A stretch of 64,000 nt of DNA. Origin: Gnetum montanum (Eukaryota > Streptophyta > Gnetopsida > Gnetales > Gnetaceae). The stretch spans positions 238,552 through 302,551 of the forward strand of contig MNCI01006837.1 in the NCBI GenBank assembly GCA_015680685.1, read 5' to 3'. A program made the position numbers and the translations under genes. Below, in pieces: positions 1 through 10,828 of this stretch. The stretch's first letter is position 1; each line of letters opens with the position of its first letter. The notes beneath the pieces are model-generated. The model did no database searches. It saw only the letters and a program-made list of their open reading frames with translations, and was not told the origin of the DNA.

Positions 1-459
1 GAGAAGGCAATTGTCTTGAAAAATAGTTACACTTGTGTCTCAAGGAGACCATGTTGCACATCATTGTGTGGCTTTGGCTATTTACAACGGGCCCTGCAAA
101 TACTCTATAAGAGTCCTGTTTCTCCAAAGAACGCACCTCCTATGTCTTGGTTCCGAGTCTGCTGAAAACCCGGTTGTTGACAAGGACCAATGACATAACT
201 TGTTCACAAGAGAGCATTCCTCTCCCACAAATTCCAATAGTAATTTTCACCCTTGACCAACTCCTGGCTTCCCTGGTTACAATCGATTCCCTTGCATCTT
301 GAACCACATTCCCTCAATCCCATGTACTTTTGAAAATGGTGCGACATCCAGCCAACGGTTGACGGTTAATGTTTGGTACTTAGTCATTCATGGTGTTTTG
401 CACTTCTTTGTCGATGCCTCTCGGGTGGATTCCTCCAGACGTCAACAAAGAGGGGCCAA
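1..459 (+). mobile_element. Element A, 3' internal end (partial)
   Basis: This is the terminal internal stretch of an LTR retrotransposon whose body lies left of the window. No coding domain is recognisable here. It is assigned to an element because it ends in a polypurine tract held in a hairpin (391-469), immediately followed by an LTR start TGAAACACC, exactly as in elements C and E. The orientation follows from the order polypurine tract then LTR. The family and the 5' half cannot be determined from this window. Confidence 0.7.
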
Positions 460-469
460 TGAAACACCA
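391..469 (+). promoter_or_regulatory. Polypurine-tract hairpin, copy 1 (element A)
   Basis: An imperfect inverted repeat of about 79 bp: the left arm begins TGGTGTTTTG and holds CTTTGTCGAT, and the right arm holds GTCAACAAAG and ends AAACACCA. The purine run AAAGAGGGGCC in the right arm is the likely plus-strand primer, and the LTR starts right after it at 460. The same hairpin occurs at 7350-7425 (element C, minus) and 35073-35152 (element E). Base pairing is read directly; the priming role is inferred from position. Confidence 0.75.
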
Positions 470-604
470 CTATTTTTGGCCTAACACTTTGAAACAAGAA
501 CAACTCAAGCCCTTTCAAGCATTCAGGAGGCAAAATTTGACTAAGGCATGAAACTCAAGTCCATCTTGCTCAAGCTAGCTTGATCACACTGTCAAGCTAG
601 CTTA

Positions 605-985
605 CTCTCAGCGTGAGCAACTCCAACATTTTCAAAATAAAATCAAAAGTGATCCAAATCTGAGGGTGTAAGACATCCTCAAGAACCACTCATGTCCACT
701 CCAAGTCTCAGCATTCAGAAGTCCAAATTTCAAGCCAGACTACATAGTTTCTGCAGGTCACGCTGGGCATTCATACTGGGCGTGACCATAGCGTGACCAA
801 CTTTTAGAGCCTCAAAATAGCATCAAAATGGTCTGATTTTGAAGGGACAAGTCACCCTCAATGTCCATTAATGATTTCTCCAAGTTTCAGCCTCCAGAAA
901 TTCAGATGTTAGCTCCAAAAATGCTCATTTTTTTCACTGACGCCCAAGTCACGTTAGCAACGTAAGTCCAACGTGATCAACTCCC
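605..985 (+). repeat. 180-bp periodic units in element A U3
   Basis: Three related segments start at GCGTGAGCAACTCC (611), GCGTGACCAAC (791) and ACGTGATCAACTCC (971), exactly 180 bp apart. The first two remain alignable for over 100 bp (shared words such as CAAAAT, GATTT, AAGTC-CCTCAA and TGTCCA). The third unit runs into the GAAAATTC array. They are probably old tandem duplications of a U3 subunit. Confidence 0.6.
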
Positions 986-1197
986 AGAAAATTCTAGCAA
1001 CTCTCAAAAAATTTTAGAAAATTCTCAGCATCAGCAACTCCCAGAAAATTCTAAAAAGTTCTAGAAAATTCTCAGCATCAGAAAATTCCAGAAAATTCTC
1101 AGTGTCAGCAATTCCCAGAAAATGGCAGAAAATTCCAGAAAATTCTCAACACCAGAAAATTCCAAAAAATTATAAACTTCTAGAAAATTCTAGAAAA
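985..1197 (+). promoter_or_regulatory. Array of heat-shock-element-like GAAnnTTC sites
   Basis: About two dozen GAA or TTC half-sites in the alternating pattern nGAAnnTTCn lie in 210 bp, for example at 987, 1017, 1044, 1064, 1081, 1091, 1128, 1138, 1155, 1183 and 1193. Three stretches have four contiguous, correctly spaced half-sites: 1081-1098, 1128-1145 and 1178-1195. Alternating nGAAn units are the known binding site of heat-shock factors. The array is in U3, roughly 430-640 bp upstream of the TATA box. Binding and heat response are inference; a simple AGAAAATTC minisatellite would look the same. Confidence 0.6.
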
Positions 1198-1371
1198 CTC
1201 AGGGATAAAGAAGTTTTAAGCAAGATAGGTTGAATTTTCCTTGTATATTTCATTGTAAATCTTCATTTGTGGGATAGTCAGGCCCTCATGTCTAAATTAA
1301 ATGTACTTTCATGGGCTTAAATAACCCATAAATTGTAAAATACAATGTACTTGGTCAAGAATGTAGCTTGC

Positions 1372-1540
1372 CAACACACATCCAACTCATGCACAACTAT
1401 CTGACATAAATCCAACTCGTGCACAACTATCCAACACAAATCCTACTCTCACCAACACGCATCCAACTTGTGCACAACTATCCAACACACATCCAACTCT
1501 CGCCAACACGCATCCAACCCGAGCACAACTGTCCATTGGA
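1372..1540 (+). repeat. Tandem repeat in element A U3
   Basis: Four to five imperfect units built on CCAACACACATCCAACTC followed by GTGCACAACTATC, about 30-45 bp each. The array lies just upstream of the TATA box. Confidence 0.7.
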
Positions 1541-1622
1541 CACATGTCACTAGATTTGCTTTCCTCTCATCTCTTAGTCATTGATTCCATTCTTGAATTT
1601 CATGCCTGAGCCTAGCCCAACC

Positions 1623-1631
1623 CTATAAATA
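1623..1631 (+). promoter_or_regulatory. LTR TATA box (element A)
   Basis: CTATAAATA in the context CCCTATAAATACCC. Element E has a near-identical TATA context (CCTATAAATATCCC) at a comparable place in its LTR. Confidence 0.6.
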
Positions 1632-1790
1632 CCCTGTCAAATTCACATAAACCAAGAGGCAAAAATTGGAGAGATTGGCAATTCTGAGAGAGGATAGAAC
1701 CTGCAATCTTTGGGCGCTCGACATACCTAATTGTTGGCATCCAAGCATTTCTCACATTTATGACATCACATCATCACATTATGACGTTAC

Positions 1791-2266
1791 ATCACCCCGG
1801 GGCTAGGCGTTTGACTTGCCATCTACATGCAGCTATGCTTTGACTAGTGCACATCTTTTCTAAGCAATACATTATTTCCATTTTGCCAACCAAACATTAT
1901 TTCCATTTTCTGTTTCATGTTCTGTTTACATTTTTGCTTACATTCAGTTTACGTTCAATTTACACATTCAGTTTAGTTTATGTCTTGTTTACGCCTTACG
2001 TTTACATTTACGTCTTATGGTTCATGTTTACATTTTACCCGCATTTACACATTTTAAGAAATCGTTTACAATAACCCCAACGCTAACCGTAGCTTACGTT
2101 TAGGGAAGTCCTTGGTTTATTTGCGTGCAAACCATCCAAGGCACTCTGCATTCGTTTACTTTTCCAGCTTGCCCTTAGGCGAAGGTAGGGTCAACTATGA
2201 TTGCCTGACGATCTTTCGATGTCTGTTTCCCTTCTAGTCTTACACCGACGATTTAAGTCAGTACAA
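1791..2266. other. T-rich spacer between element A and element B gag
   Basis: No gene is supported. Positions 1900-2070 are a pyrimidine-rich stretch with the word TTTACA or TTTACG repeated about a dozen times. It may be late U5 of the element A LTR, leader of element B, or flank between them. No TGATGAG-type LTR of element B is visible here. Confidence 0.5.
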
Positions 2267-2344
2267 CATGAAAGAAGGGAAAGTAGGGAACCATGTAGGC
2301 ATCATAGACATCATGAGATAGATGATCATGATGAACCCCTACTT

Positions 2345-3783
2345 GCCACCTAAAGTTTGTTAGACATTACGGAGGTAGTTAGAATACCTACAAGGCATCA
2401 AAAAGATAGTCAGATCAAGAGACTAGATATGAACAATATCCCATGCTTTGAAGAGGGATACAATGATGATCCGCAGAACCATTTATAGGCATTTCATGAT
2501 GCTTGTGCCTTGCAGAATATCAAAAATGAGTGGTAGAAGTTAAAGTTGTTCCCTAGGACACTCATAAAAGAAGCAGAGAGTTGGTACCATTCCTTAGAAC
2601 CGAAAACTATTAGGAGATGCAGTACAATGTTAGAATTGTTCAACGATAAATATCAAATGTACTCCAGAGTATCCAACTTGCGTAAGCAGATCCAAGGATG
2701 GAAGAAGGGTACTCATGAACCCTTGGATGCTTCCATGGGCCGATATTATACATTGCTATATCATTGCCCGGGCCAAGGTTATGCACAACAGGATCAACTC
2801 CGATACCTTGTAGATGGGCTAAGACACAAAACTAGGAGAATCCTTGGGACATATGCCCAAGGGAGATTATCTGAACTTAGATCCCATGAAGTTCATAGAT
2901 TGTTGAAGTAAGTGGCTAAAGAAGAAGGGGTGCTATGGAAAAGAGAAAGCATGAAAGAGTGCAACCGCAATCCTTCCCTTTGAAAGAAGGGAGTTAGATT
3001 CTGCGATTAAGAGGATGAGTCATCACTCGAAGATTTAGTGAATAGAAAAACCTTGCCACTTTAGAAATTAACAATGAAAGTGTCAGCTAAGGCAGATCAA
3101 ATGTGGAACTCCATAGATAGTAGGTTTGAAACTGTATTAAAAGTTGTATAGGAGTCTAAGGAACGAAGTAGTGACCATGACAAGAAAAAGCGGAGAGATT
3201 CAGGCCATGCATGTGACAATGGTAAGGGAAAAATGACTATCACCGATGAGGTTATGGATTTTAACACAAACAATGATGGTGGATGTGAGATCTGCCAATA
3301 TGACCATCCTAAGGGCTGTTGCCCAATAATCTCACATCTACAATAGTCTCGGGTGTATGCACTCAACTCAAGACTTAATAGACGACAAGCATCCCATCGG
3401 TTACCTTATCCCCAAGGTAACCCAAGGTAGTTCCACCAACCGTTAACATATTATCCAAGTGGAACTCCACCACAACCTATCGGGCAACATCAACAATGGC
3501 AACACCCATAATCATGGGGGTTGCCACTACCTAGACAACAATACCCTTACCAACAACCAGACCCATATGGCTATTACGTGCAGCAGCCGGTTTCTCCAAG
3601 TGACTTTATGGGTCATGCAACCCCACAACATCACTACCAAGTTTGGGAGTATTTTAGGACTCCTTCTCCTCCAGGAGACACACCATATGCATACCATCCT
3701 TCAAATCCATCTGCCACTCTTATGTCAGTAGTTCCACTACCACCCGCTCCAACAATGCAAGGGGAACTCCCCACTCAACCGTA
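2345..3783 (+). pseudogene. Element B gag (broken)
   Basis: Retrotransposon gag capsid remnant; gag builds the virus-like particle in the cytoplasm. The best-preserved part (2546-2911) contains the Retrotrans_gag-type pattern LFPRTLIKEAESWYHSL, then ELFNDKYQ and a C-terminal DGLRHKTRR block. Upstream, the same frame holds the usual N-terminal phrase (DPQNHL, AFHDACALQ) with stops at former Gln/Trp codons. Near 3280-3325 a CX2CX3HX4C zinc knuckle (CEIC, then H, then C) is readable. A Pro/Gln/Tyr-rich tail follows (3521-3783). Multiple stops and at least one frameshift make it non-functional. It aligns closely with element H gag (56611-58195). Confidence 0.8.
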
Positions 3784-3959
3784 GCAATGTAATGCTACGA
3801 GAACTGTAAACCTTCAATGTGCTGCTAGTTCTAATAACCGTATGAAGAGAATATCTTTCTTCAGAACCAAAAGCCCAAACAAGCTCTCACAACCACAAGC
3901 GGTTGAGTCTGTACATGCTCCTCCAACAAATAAGGCTTCAGAGCTCCCTTCAAACCAAC

Positions 3960-4618
3960 AATAGAGCTCAACGCACACGGTTATGTTAACACATATCGTT
4001 ACTGACTGGATCAAGGTAGGCCACATTCCTAGGAATCTATCTGACCTTGGAAGTCCCTTAATCTACCTCCAAGTAGTTGGGAATGAACCTCATAAGGCTC
4101 TTCTTGACTCATGTTCTAGAGTCAATTTAATCTCATGAGAGATGTATAAAGCCTGGAACCTGTCTCCACTCAAGAAGAGAAATATTCAACTAGAGCTGGC
4201 TGACTAGTCCATCACCATTCCCTTGGGATTAGTGGAGGACATCATTACAACTATGTGTGGTTGGTCATACCTAGCTGATTTCTTGGTGATAGAAGTCAAC
4301 AACAACAAAGGGGACTTACCAATTATAATGGGAAGGACATGGCTAAGTAAAATAGATGCATGCCTAGGAATCCACGATCTTTTTTTGGAAATATCTAAGG
4401 TAAACATTTATGGAAAGATCAAGAAGAAGAAAGTTACATGCATCACATATAGTGACTCAGAGGGTGATGACATGGAGAAATGCTCAGCATTTCCTGCATG
4501 TAACCGGTGTGCACTAGAGGGTAACATAGAAAGGTTTCTGTATGTAGCAACCACTCAACAAGAGGACACCCCGTGGTTGAAAGCTAGTCAAGAGAGCAAC
4601 CCAACATGCATGGAATGA
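3960..4618 (+). pseudogene. Element B aspartic protease (broken)
   Basis: Retropepsin-like domain of the gag-pol polyprotein. Visible blocks in order are the active-site region ALLDSCSRVNLI (normally D-S/T/L-G; the glycine is now Cys), a LELAD-SITIPLG block, GLVEDI and the flap-distal PIIMGRTWLSKIDA motif equivalent to the usual ILGRPWL. The order and the VED block resemble Athila/Tat-group proteases. In-frame stops at former Gln/Trp codons and the lost active-site Gly show it is dead. No RT follows. Confidence 0.75.
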
Positions 4619-4776
4619 ACTAGGAGAACAATCTATACCCACAGCGAAAGCATAGATACATTGGAATATGAGCATCGCCAACTTCCACCCCTTAACCTGA
4701 AAACATCAATTGGGAGAAGTTGGAAAATTCTAAACAATTTAAACAGGCATTCATTATTTCGGATCTCTCCCTTTCC

Positions 4777-4794
4777 ATTCAGTCATGGGGGAGA
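4777..4794 (+). promoter_or_regulatory. Internal purine motif AGTCATGGGGGAGA (element B, first copy)
   Basis: The motif matches the purine tract that precedes LTRs of this family (24338-24353 and, minus strand, 62643-62655). It also recurs internally at 23790-23803 and, minus strand, at 54921-54931 and 56513-56524. It lies just downstream of the protease, as does the first internal copy downstream of gag in element H. It may be an additional plus-strand primer; this is inference. Confidence 0.5.
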
Positions 4795-4831
4795 TGGCCA
4801 CCAATGCTAATCATTTGGGGCCCTCAGTTCT

Positions 4832-4935
4832 TTTTAAGTTTTTATTTTACACGTTTTTGTTTTACACGTTTTTGTTTTGCACATTTTTATTTTACACATT
4901 TTTATTTTTCACATTTTTATTTTACAAATTTCTTT
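4832..4935 (+). repeat. 16-bp minisatellite
   Basis: About six to seven units of TTTTTATTTTACACAT or close variants (ACACG, GCACA, TCACA, ACAAA). This is a U-rich spacer in the 3' non-coding part of element B. Confidence 0.8.
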
Positions 4936-5712
4936 GACTTTTCTTATTTTTTTTACAACATCGTTCATACTTTTCCATTTCTTTGTGTGTGTGTGTGTGT
5001 GCTTATCTATTTTGTTAAGTTTGTCACCCAATAAGTGTTCTTAATGATGGTATGAACTGTGTTTCTATTGTTTGCTAATGTTTGATTTTTACCTTTAAGT
5101 TATGATGTTGATACTAAGGTATGGTTCTTTTGATATGACAGGCAATGAGTCCACTTCATCCATACATCCATAAATTTCTATGGTCTCTCTCAGCTTGGAA
5201 ATGTACAGTCCCTTTCTAAATAAGAACTATAAAAAATCGATGATTGGGCATTTCCCAAACTAAGGAAGGACTCAAGGATTGAAAAGGATGTGACTTCAAG
5301 GAAACTTGATTCATTTGTGTTGGCCATTATCTTGGGTGCTTGGATGTTTTCTTCTTGAGTTTTATTATCGTTTCGATGTTACTTAATTATGAGGAAGATG
5401 AGCAAATAAAAATAACAAGTCTTTGCATGTTGTGGTTCTCACGCATAAACAAAAAAAAAATTGTGAGGCTTCAAAGCACACCCCTTAGAAGAAATAATCA
5501 TTTGGGCTACAAGCACTGGTTATGGAACTAAAATAAAAATGTTCCCTCTAACTACGACCCTTGCTTCCCATTCTCTCCTCCTTTGTCTCATCAAAATGGT
5601 GGTGGCTCTTTGGTGGAGGAATTCTTGTTACTTCAAGAGGATGGGTTGGTTAAATGTATGAACGCAAAGTCACTGGATGTGGTTTGTTTGAGGCTGGACT
5701 TGGAATGGGATC

Positions 5713-7358
5713 TGTAACGACAAAAAATGTCAGTCGCTAGAAATACTGAGTGAAGATCCGTGTACATAGTCTTAACCACAGATCCGTGCGAGGGTTGTGC
5801 TAGAGAAAATGGATCCGAGGTGCCCTGAACGGTCTTATTCGATCAAACAGGAACTTACTTAATCAGTAAATTATTGAATATCGCGATAGTATATATTATA
5901 TATATATATATTTCACGAAATTAATTAATTTAGTGAATCGTAGAAGGAGTAGAAAACAATGTAAAGAACCTAAAATAACGATAACGTCAATGCGACAAGG
6001 AAGATCAGATTTAGGAAAGATGCGTAATTCCAAGATCTATGATTTTACTCGAAAGCTGAATATGTTGCATACAACGTTCCAACGGCAGACTTCGCTTATC
6101 TTTGTGCAAAGCATACATGAAACAACAAGAAAATTGTTTAAAAGGGAGAACAGAATGAATTTTGATCTACCTCGTAAGCCAAAAGTGGAATGCAAGGAAG
6201 GTCAAGCCTGGATGTCTATCGATCAACTATTTTTGATCAATAAACCTTGCCAATCATACCAGGTAATCTCTCGATCTCTGATCTACTCCTTTTGCCCTCG
6301 GTAATCTTTGCTTAAAGCTACTAATGATCACCAATGAAGAGGATAATGTTTTCGCCAAAAAGACTGATCGCTCCTGTTGCCAATGCTCAAACAATGCCTT
6401 ATGTCCTTCAAAAGAAGAAAATCTCTCCCTTCTTTCCCTTTCTCCTCATTTTCTTTTGTCAACTGGGGTATTTATAAGTTCAGCATCATATGGGAAGGCA
6501 GAGTCTTGATGACACATGTCTCAAACTTTCAAAACACTGTTGACTTGACAATTTTTATGTTAAAGCTAGTCATGCCACATTACGTCTTGGGGGCGAGGTG
6601 CACTATAAACCACTCTTGTTGAAACCGCCTCATGATTATGCTACGATACGCTCATGAGCGTATTTCTGCGCATGGATAACAAGTGTGTGTCTAGTACTGC
6701 CTTAGCTGACTTTATACTGCATTACGCTCGTTTACGCTGCGTAGCGTAGTAGAGAGTAATGTGATGAATTCCACATGTGTTACACTTATTTATGCTTCAG
6801 AGCATAATAGAGCGTAAAAGTGGTTAACTCAAGCCATTTTTGCGCTTATTTACGCTGCAAAGTGTAATAGAGTGTAACATGGTCAACCTTTCAGCGTGTT
6901 ATGCTTACTTACGCTGCGTAGCATAATAAAACGTAAAGCGACCAATCTGCCATGCTTCTTTTGACGTTGAATTTGATTTCTTCAAGGCTCATTACACTGC
7001 TTTGCGTAATGGAGTGTGAATATAGTCTTGATCAAAAGACTTGGTGGAATATGCGACAAGTCATAGACCGCTGCTTAGGCCTTAAACTTGTCATATTTGT
7101 AGAAGTTCCAAATTTCTGCTGACTTCATTGCTACAGGAAGCTACCTTCATTACATCGCGCAGAATTACACTGAGTGACATGATGCTATATTGTGTAATGT
7201 AGCGTAAGGAGCAACAAAGTTAGAATTTTTAAAGAAATTTAGAGACTTGATGTTGCATGCCCTTTTGCGTTGTTCTGCTTTCTGGATTTCTGTTGCGAGG
7301 TTTTGCTTGAATTGTGAATCTTTGCCTTAGGCTAATCCGCAATTTCCACGGTGTTTCA
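5713..7358 (-). repeat. Element C 3' LTR
   Basis: It aligns over its full length with 21704-23328. On the plus strand it begins TGTAACGA and ends GGTGTTTCA, so in element sense it reads TGAAACACC...TCGTTACA. The TATA box is in GTATTTATAAGTTC near 6468-6480 (antisense). It keeps about 20 bp near 6125-6148 that the 5' LTR lacks. A plus-strand (AT)n run lies at 5887-5912. Confidence 0.92.
6620..7200 (-). repeat. Palindromic tandem repeats in element C U3 (3' LTR copy)
   Basis: Four to five units of about 70-80 bp, each centred on a near-palindrome such as TTTACGCTGCGTAGCGTA with variants TTTATGCT-AGCATAA and TTACGCT-GCAAAG-TGTAAT. The matching array in the 5' LTR is at about 22600-23190. It lies upstream of the TATA box in element sense, so it is a candidate enhancer or hairpin array. 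Confidence 0.7.
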
Positions 7359-7425
7359 ATGGCGCCTCTTTGTTGATGTTTAGAGGGCTTGCCCGAAAGA
7401 CATCGACAAAGAATACAAAACACTG
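7350..7425 (-). promoter_or_regulatory. Polypurine-tract hairpin, copy 2 (element C)
   Basis: In element sense the left arm reads AGTGTTTTGTATTCTTTGTC and the right arm carries CATCAACAAAGAGGCGCC, then TGAAACACC, the LTR start. The purine run AACAAAGAGG (7359-7371 region) is the plus-strand primer candidate. Hairpin and position match copies 1 and 3, although the adjoining LTR interiors are unrelated. Confidence 0.78.
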
Positions 7426-7426
7426 G

Positions 7427-8519
7427 ATAGGTAAAAGTACCAACAACATCCATCGATGGTTACTCAGGTGTCGCCTTGTCAATCTAGAAGTGTAGAAGTG
7501 GGAAAACTAAAGATAAAACGGTATGGGGGGAATTCTTACAGAAGCGAAAGGAGGGAGTTTCGGAGAAGACTCAAGTGGGTGAGTATAGCTTTTCGTGAAT
7601 AAGTCATGAGGCATCCTCCTGCGATTGCATTTGCATGGAGTTATACCGTCATATTGTAGATAAAGGGACTTGCAAGGACGAGCTGTGTTACGTCTGCACG
7701 GCTTGGATGAGTTGTTTTTCATCCATTTTGCTGACTCCCTTTTTTTTTGTGGTGTCCACTAGGCAAGTTGCGTTGCGCCAGTTCATGGACTTGATTGTAA
7801 TGCAGACGCGGAAAGTGTATGTTGTGTATTCACATTTTGTACAAGGAAAGTAGATGGAATGGCCAAGGAGGGGAATAGGAATAGGAACAAGAGGTCGGAT
7901 TATGAGGAAGATAGGGTTGCACTCCTAAGTAAATAGGCTAACCTGAGTGGCCATCTTAAAATGCTGTCTGTACTTCACTGCTTTGGTGAACGTACTTTTG
8001 AACGACGTCCTCGTAGCAAGTAACTTGCAATCAAAAAAGAAAACAGAGGACACCATTGCTCAGTCGAATCGTCAGAGAAGTTGTTGAAATAAGTACCGTC
8101 CAAGGCAAGAAGGAGTGAGCGGGCCATGGGTAAGGGACCGTAGCAAGAGGCCAGGGTCCCAATGTTGATGCTCAGCCTAGCAAGTTTTCGTCAACCATCA
8201 GACTCATCGCACCGAACTGGTTATGCAAAGAACCAGCCAGATGAATCTATGAAGCTGGAGTTTGATAACAATGATGACCGGAGATCCCCAAGGCCGTGGC
8301 TAATGAGAAATCCCTTGGGGCTTTGGACGAAAAAACTGACCTCTCAGAAGTACCATCACTGAAATGGTCACAGTAATGGTATCTCTGAGGGATCAGTAGT
8401 ATGCCTTTCGGCATATCCGAGGAATTAGCAGAATGCGTGCGAGGTAGTGATGCTGGGGCTGTCCCAACATGCCACCCCGTTCATTTTGCAGCCGCGCAGA
8501 AACGTTTACGCTTGCTTGA
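7427..8519. other. Element C spacer between motif array and hairpin
   Basis: About 1.1 kb without a supportable gene. Short ORFs here have no recognisable domain. Confidence 0.6.
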
Positions 8520-9005
8520 TTCATATGTTGGCTGTCTGTAGGTCCCAGTTTTAAGTCCTGGTAGACTGTTGTTGCTGTTTTTAAGTCCCAGCAGACCATG
8601 GTCCCGATTTAAAGTCTGGGAGGACTGAAAAATACTAGTTTTACGTCATAGAGGATGGTGGTAGAGCTGATTTATGGTCTCAGTAGACCATGCTATGGAT
8701 GTCAGTTTCATGTCATGACCCAGGGACAAGTCTGTGCTGGTTTTACATCTCAGCAGACGGATGCTTACCTTTGCCAGTTTTATGTCATGGCGGACAACCG
8801 GTGCCAGTTTAGTGTCATGGCGGATGCATGCAGGAAATGCCAGTTTTATGTCTTGGCGGACCTATACAACACTGCCAGTTTTCCGTCGTAGCGAATGATT
8901 ACAATTTGCTAGTTTTATGTCGTGGCAGACGATTGTTGCCAGTTTAGTGTCATGGCGGAAGCGTGTGGAGAATGCCAAGTTTACGTCGTAGCAGACGATT
9001 GTTGC
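8520..9005 (-). repeat. 23-bp motif array near the 3' end of element C
   Basis: At least a dozen degenerate copies of a motif that reads GCCAGTTTTATGTCATGGCG on the plus strand (hence CGCCATGACATAAAACTGGC in element sense), spaced 35-60 bp apart. The same motif forms arrays at 17171-17520 and, in element E, at 33385-33615 and 33785-33965. It overlaps no conserved coding region and ends just past the integrase C-terminus. Confidence 0.75.
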
Positions 9006-9045
9006 ACCTGATATTAACACTGGATATGCAGCTAGATGTAGTACC

Positions 9046-10756
9046 ACTTCAGGTATATATGGTTCACGAGATTTGATAACTCGTTGTTGTTGATGTCTGC
9101 TAGCTTGAATGCACCGTTGCCATACACGTCGGCTACTAAGAAAGGGCCCTCCCAGTTTGCAGAGAATTTGCCTACTGGTTCATGAACGGCCTTGAGAACC
9201 AAATATCCTTTCTTGATCAGACGTTGTTAAAGATTATGACAGTGCTTCTGCCTCTGCTTATCTTGGTACTTTTCGATGGTATCAAGTGTCTGTATTCGCT
9301 TCTCCTCTACTGAGTCCAAATCCATGATCCGAGACTCGGTGTGTTGAGCGTCATTTATAATCATGGAGAGGACCATCCGCAGAGAAGGAACTTGTAATTT
9401 GAGGGGAAGCACCGCCTCAGATCCATAGACTAGGCTATAGGGTGTACTGGCTGTAGCTGTTCTACATGTGGTACGATACACCCATAGCACATAGAGGATC
9501 TTTTCATGCCATCGTCTTTTATTACTGCTGAGAATTTTCTTGAGAAAATTGATAATGACCTTATTCGTTGCTTCAGCTTGACCATTTGTTTGCGGGTAAT
9601 AAGGCAAGGAAAAAGATTATTTGATACCAAGGCTATCACAAAAAGATTTGGTTTCCACACTACTAAATTGTGGCCCATTGTCGATCACGATAGTCATCGA
9701 GAGGCCAAATCTAGTTACGATGTTGTCCAAAATGAAATGGCAGACCTGTTGAGATGTGATCTTTCACAAAGGGATGGATTCAACCCACTTTGTGAAATAT
9801 TTGGTAGCGGTGATTATGAAGCTGTGCCCTACGAAAGATTTTGGTGCGGTAGGCCCTATAATGTCTAATCCCTATCGTTGGAAGGGCCATGTAATCTGCG
9901 TCATGTGTAGTTCCGTAGGCGACACATGTATAAGGTTTGCGTAACCCTAACACGTGTCACACGTTTTAACCTTTGTAAGATAGTCTTTTTCCATATACGG
10001 CCAATAATACCCTAAGCGACGGATTTTAGCGGCCATGGCCCGTGGGGCTACGTGTCCTCCACACAGTCCCTTGTGAACCTTGTTGACTATACGTTGTGCT
10101 TGGTCTTTGTTAACGCAAGTAAGCAATACTCCATCAAAATAGTGTCTACAAAGGGTACTGTCTCCTATGATGACGTATTGCCTAGCTTGCTTGTGGATTG
10201 TATCTTTTTGTGCACGCGTTAGTTCGTGTGGTGGTTCGCCATGTAGAAGGTAAGTTTTAATGTTATCATACCATTCTGGAATTCCATCCGTGAGCAGTGA
10301 AGATATTTGCACCATCTGAATGATAGGATTTGCACACTCTATCATTAAGGTGGGACAAGTGTCAAAAAGGTGCGGCGGCACATTCAATGCTAATGTAGCC
10401 AGTGCATTGGCTAGCGTGTTGTCATTTTGAGGCATGTGTTGGGCATCGGTTGCTGTGAATTGCTTCAGAAGATCTTTAGCCATATCGCAGTAGGGCTGTA
10501 AATGTACAGCCTTGCAGGCATAGACTCCTGTGATTTGATTTATCATGAGCATCAAAACACCCCTAATCGCCATGTGTTGAATGTTAAGCTCTATGCCTGT
10601 TAATAATCCCCTGAGGAGCCCCTCGTACTGTGCCACATTGTTCGTACAGGGGAAGGTCAAGAGGTAGGCGTAGAGACGTACATCCTCAGGTGATAGCGTA
10701 ATGATCGTGGCGGCACTGCCACCTCTAGCAGTTGAAGCTCCGACAAAATGTAACAT
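9046..10756 (-). pseudogene. Element C archaeal-type RNase H and integrase (broken)
   Basis: C-terminal half of pol. The N-terminal 120 residues form a second, archaeal-type RNase H (TNNVAQYEGLLRGL, later HMPQNDNTLANALATLA), diagnostic of Tat elements. Its catalytic acids are largely gone: the opening FDGA is FVGA and the final ADAL is ANAL. Integrase follows: an HHCC zinc finger (HKGLCGGH then CDTC), a frameshifted core in which IDNGPQFSS (second Asp) and TNGQAEATNK (Glu) remain, and a C-terminal block (NWEGPF) reaching to about 9046 beyond a stop. The integrase would insert cDNA into the nuclear genome. Several frameshifts lie between 9610 and 9946. Confidence 0.88.
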
Positions 10757-10828
10757 TGCTTCGAGGCCTGTTAGAACAGGGCTTAGACTATGTACATGTT
10801 CGTCGGGAAATTCAGGCTCTATCGTTGC

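Larger units (their letters stand above)
460..1790 (+). repeat. Element A 3' LTR
   Basis: The LTR starts TGAAACACCAC, directly after the polypurine tract. A TATA box (CTATAAATA, 1623-1631) divides a long U3 from R/U5. U3 is built of tandem blocks: a segment recurring every 180 bp (611, 791, 971), a GAA/TTC array (985-1197) and a 30-45 bp repeat (1372-1540). The 3' end is uncertain. GTTACA near 1785-1790 resembles the LTR ends of elements C and E, but the U5 length of those LTRs would allow an end as late as about 2100. No second copy is in the window, so no duplication can confirm it. Confidence 0.6.
4619..5712 (+). other. Element B non-coding tail, left part
   Basis: There is no recognisable coding domain. 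It holds a TTAGTCATGGGGG-like motif (4781-4794), a minisatellite (4832-4935), a (TG)n microsatellite of about 18 bp near 4985-5003, and otherwise AT-rich sequence up to the element C insertion point. Confidence 0.6.

Noticed and set aside
460-2266. Element A LTR as the 5' LTR of element B
   Set aside because: The polypurine tract directly precedes it, marking a 3' LTR, and the 3' LTR of element B (24354-25184) has a different sequence.
4985-5003. TG microsatellite as a regulatory element
   Set aside because: It is a short simple repeat in decayed element sequence; nothing links it to a gene.
8520-9005. CRISPR-like spaced repeat array
   Set aside because: Repeats are degenerate, spacing is irregular, no cas genes exist, and the surroundings are a plant retrotransposon.
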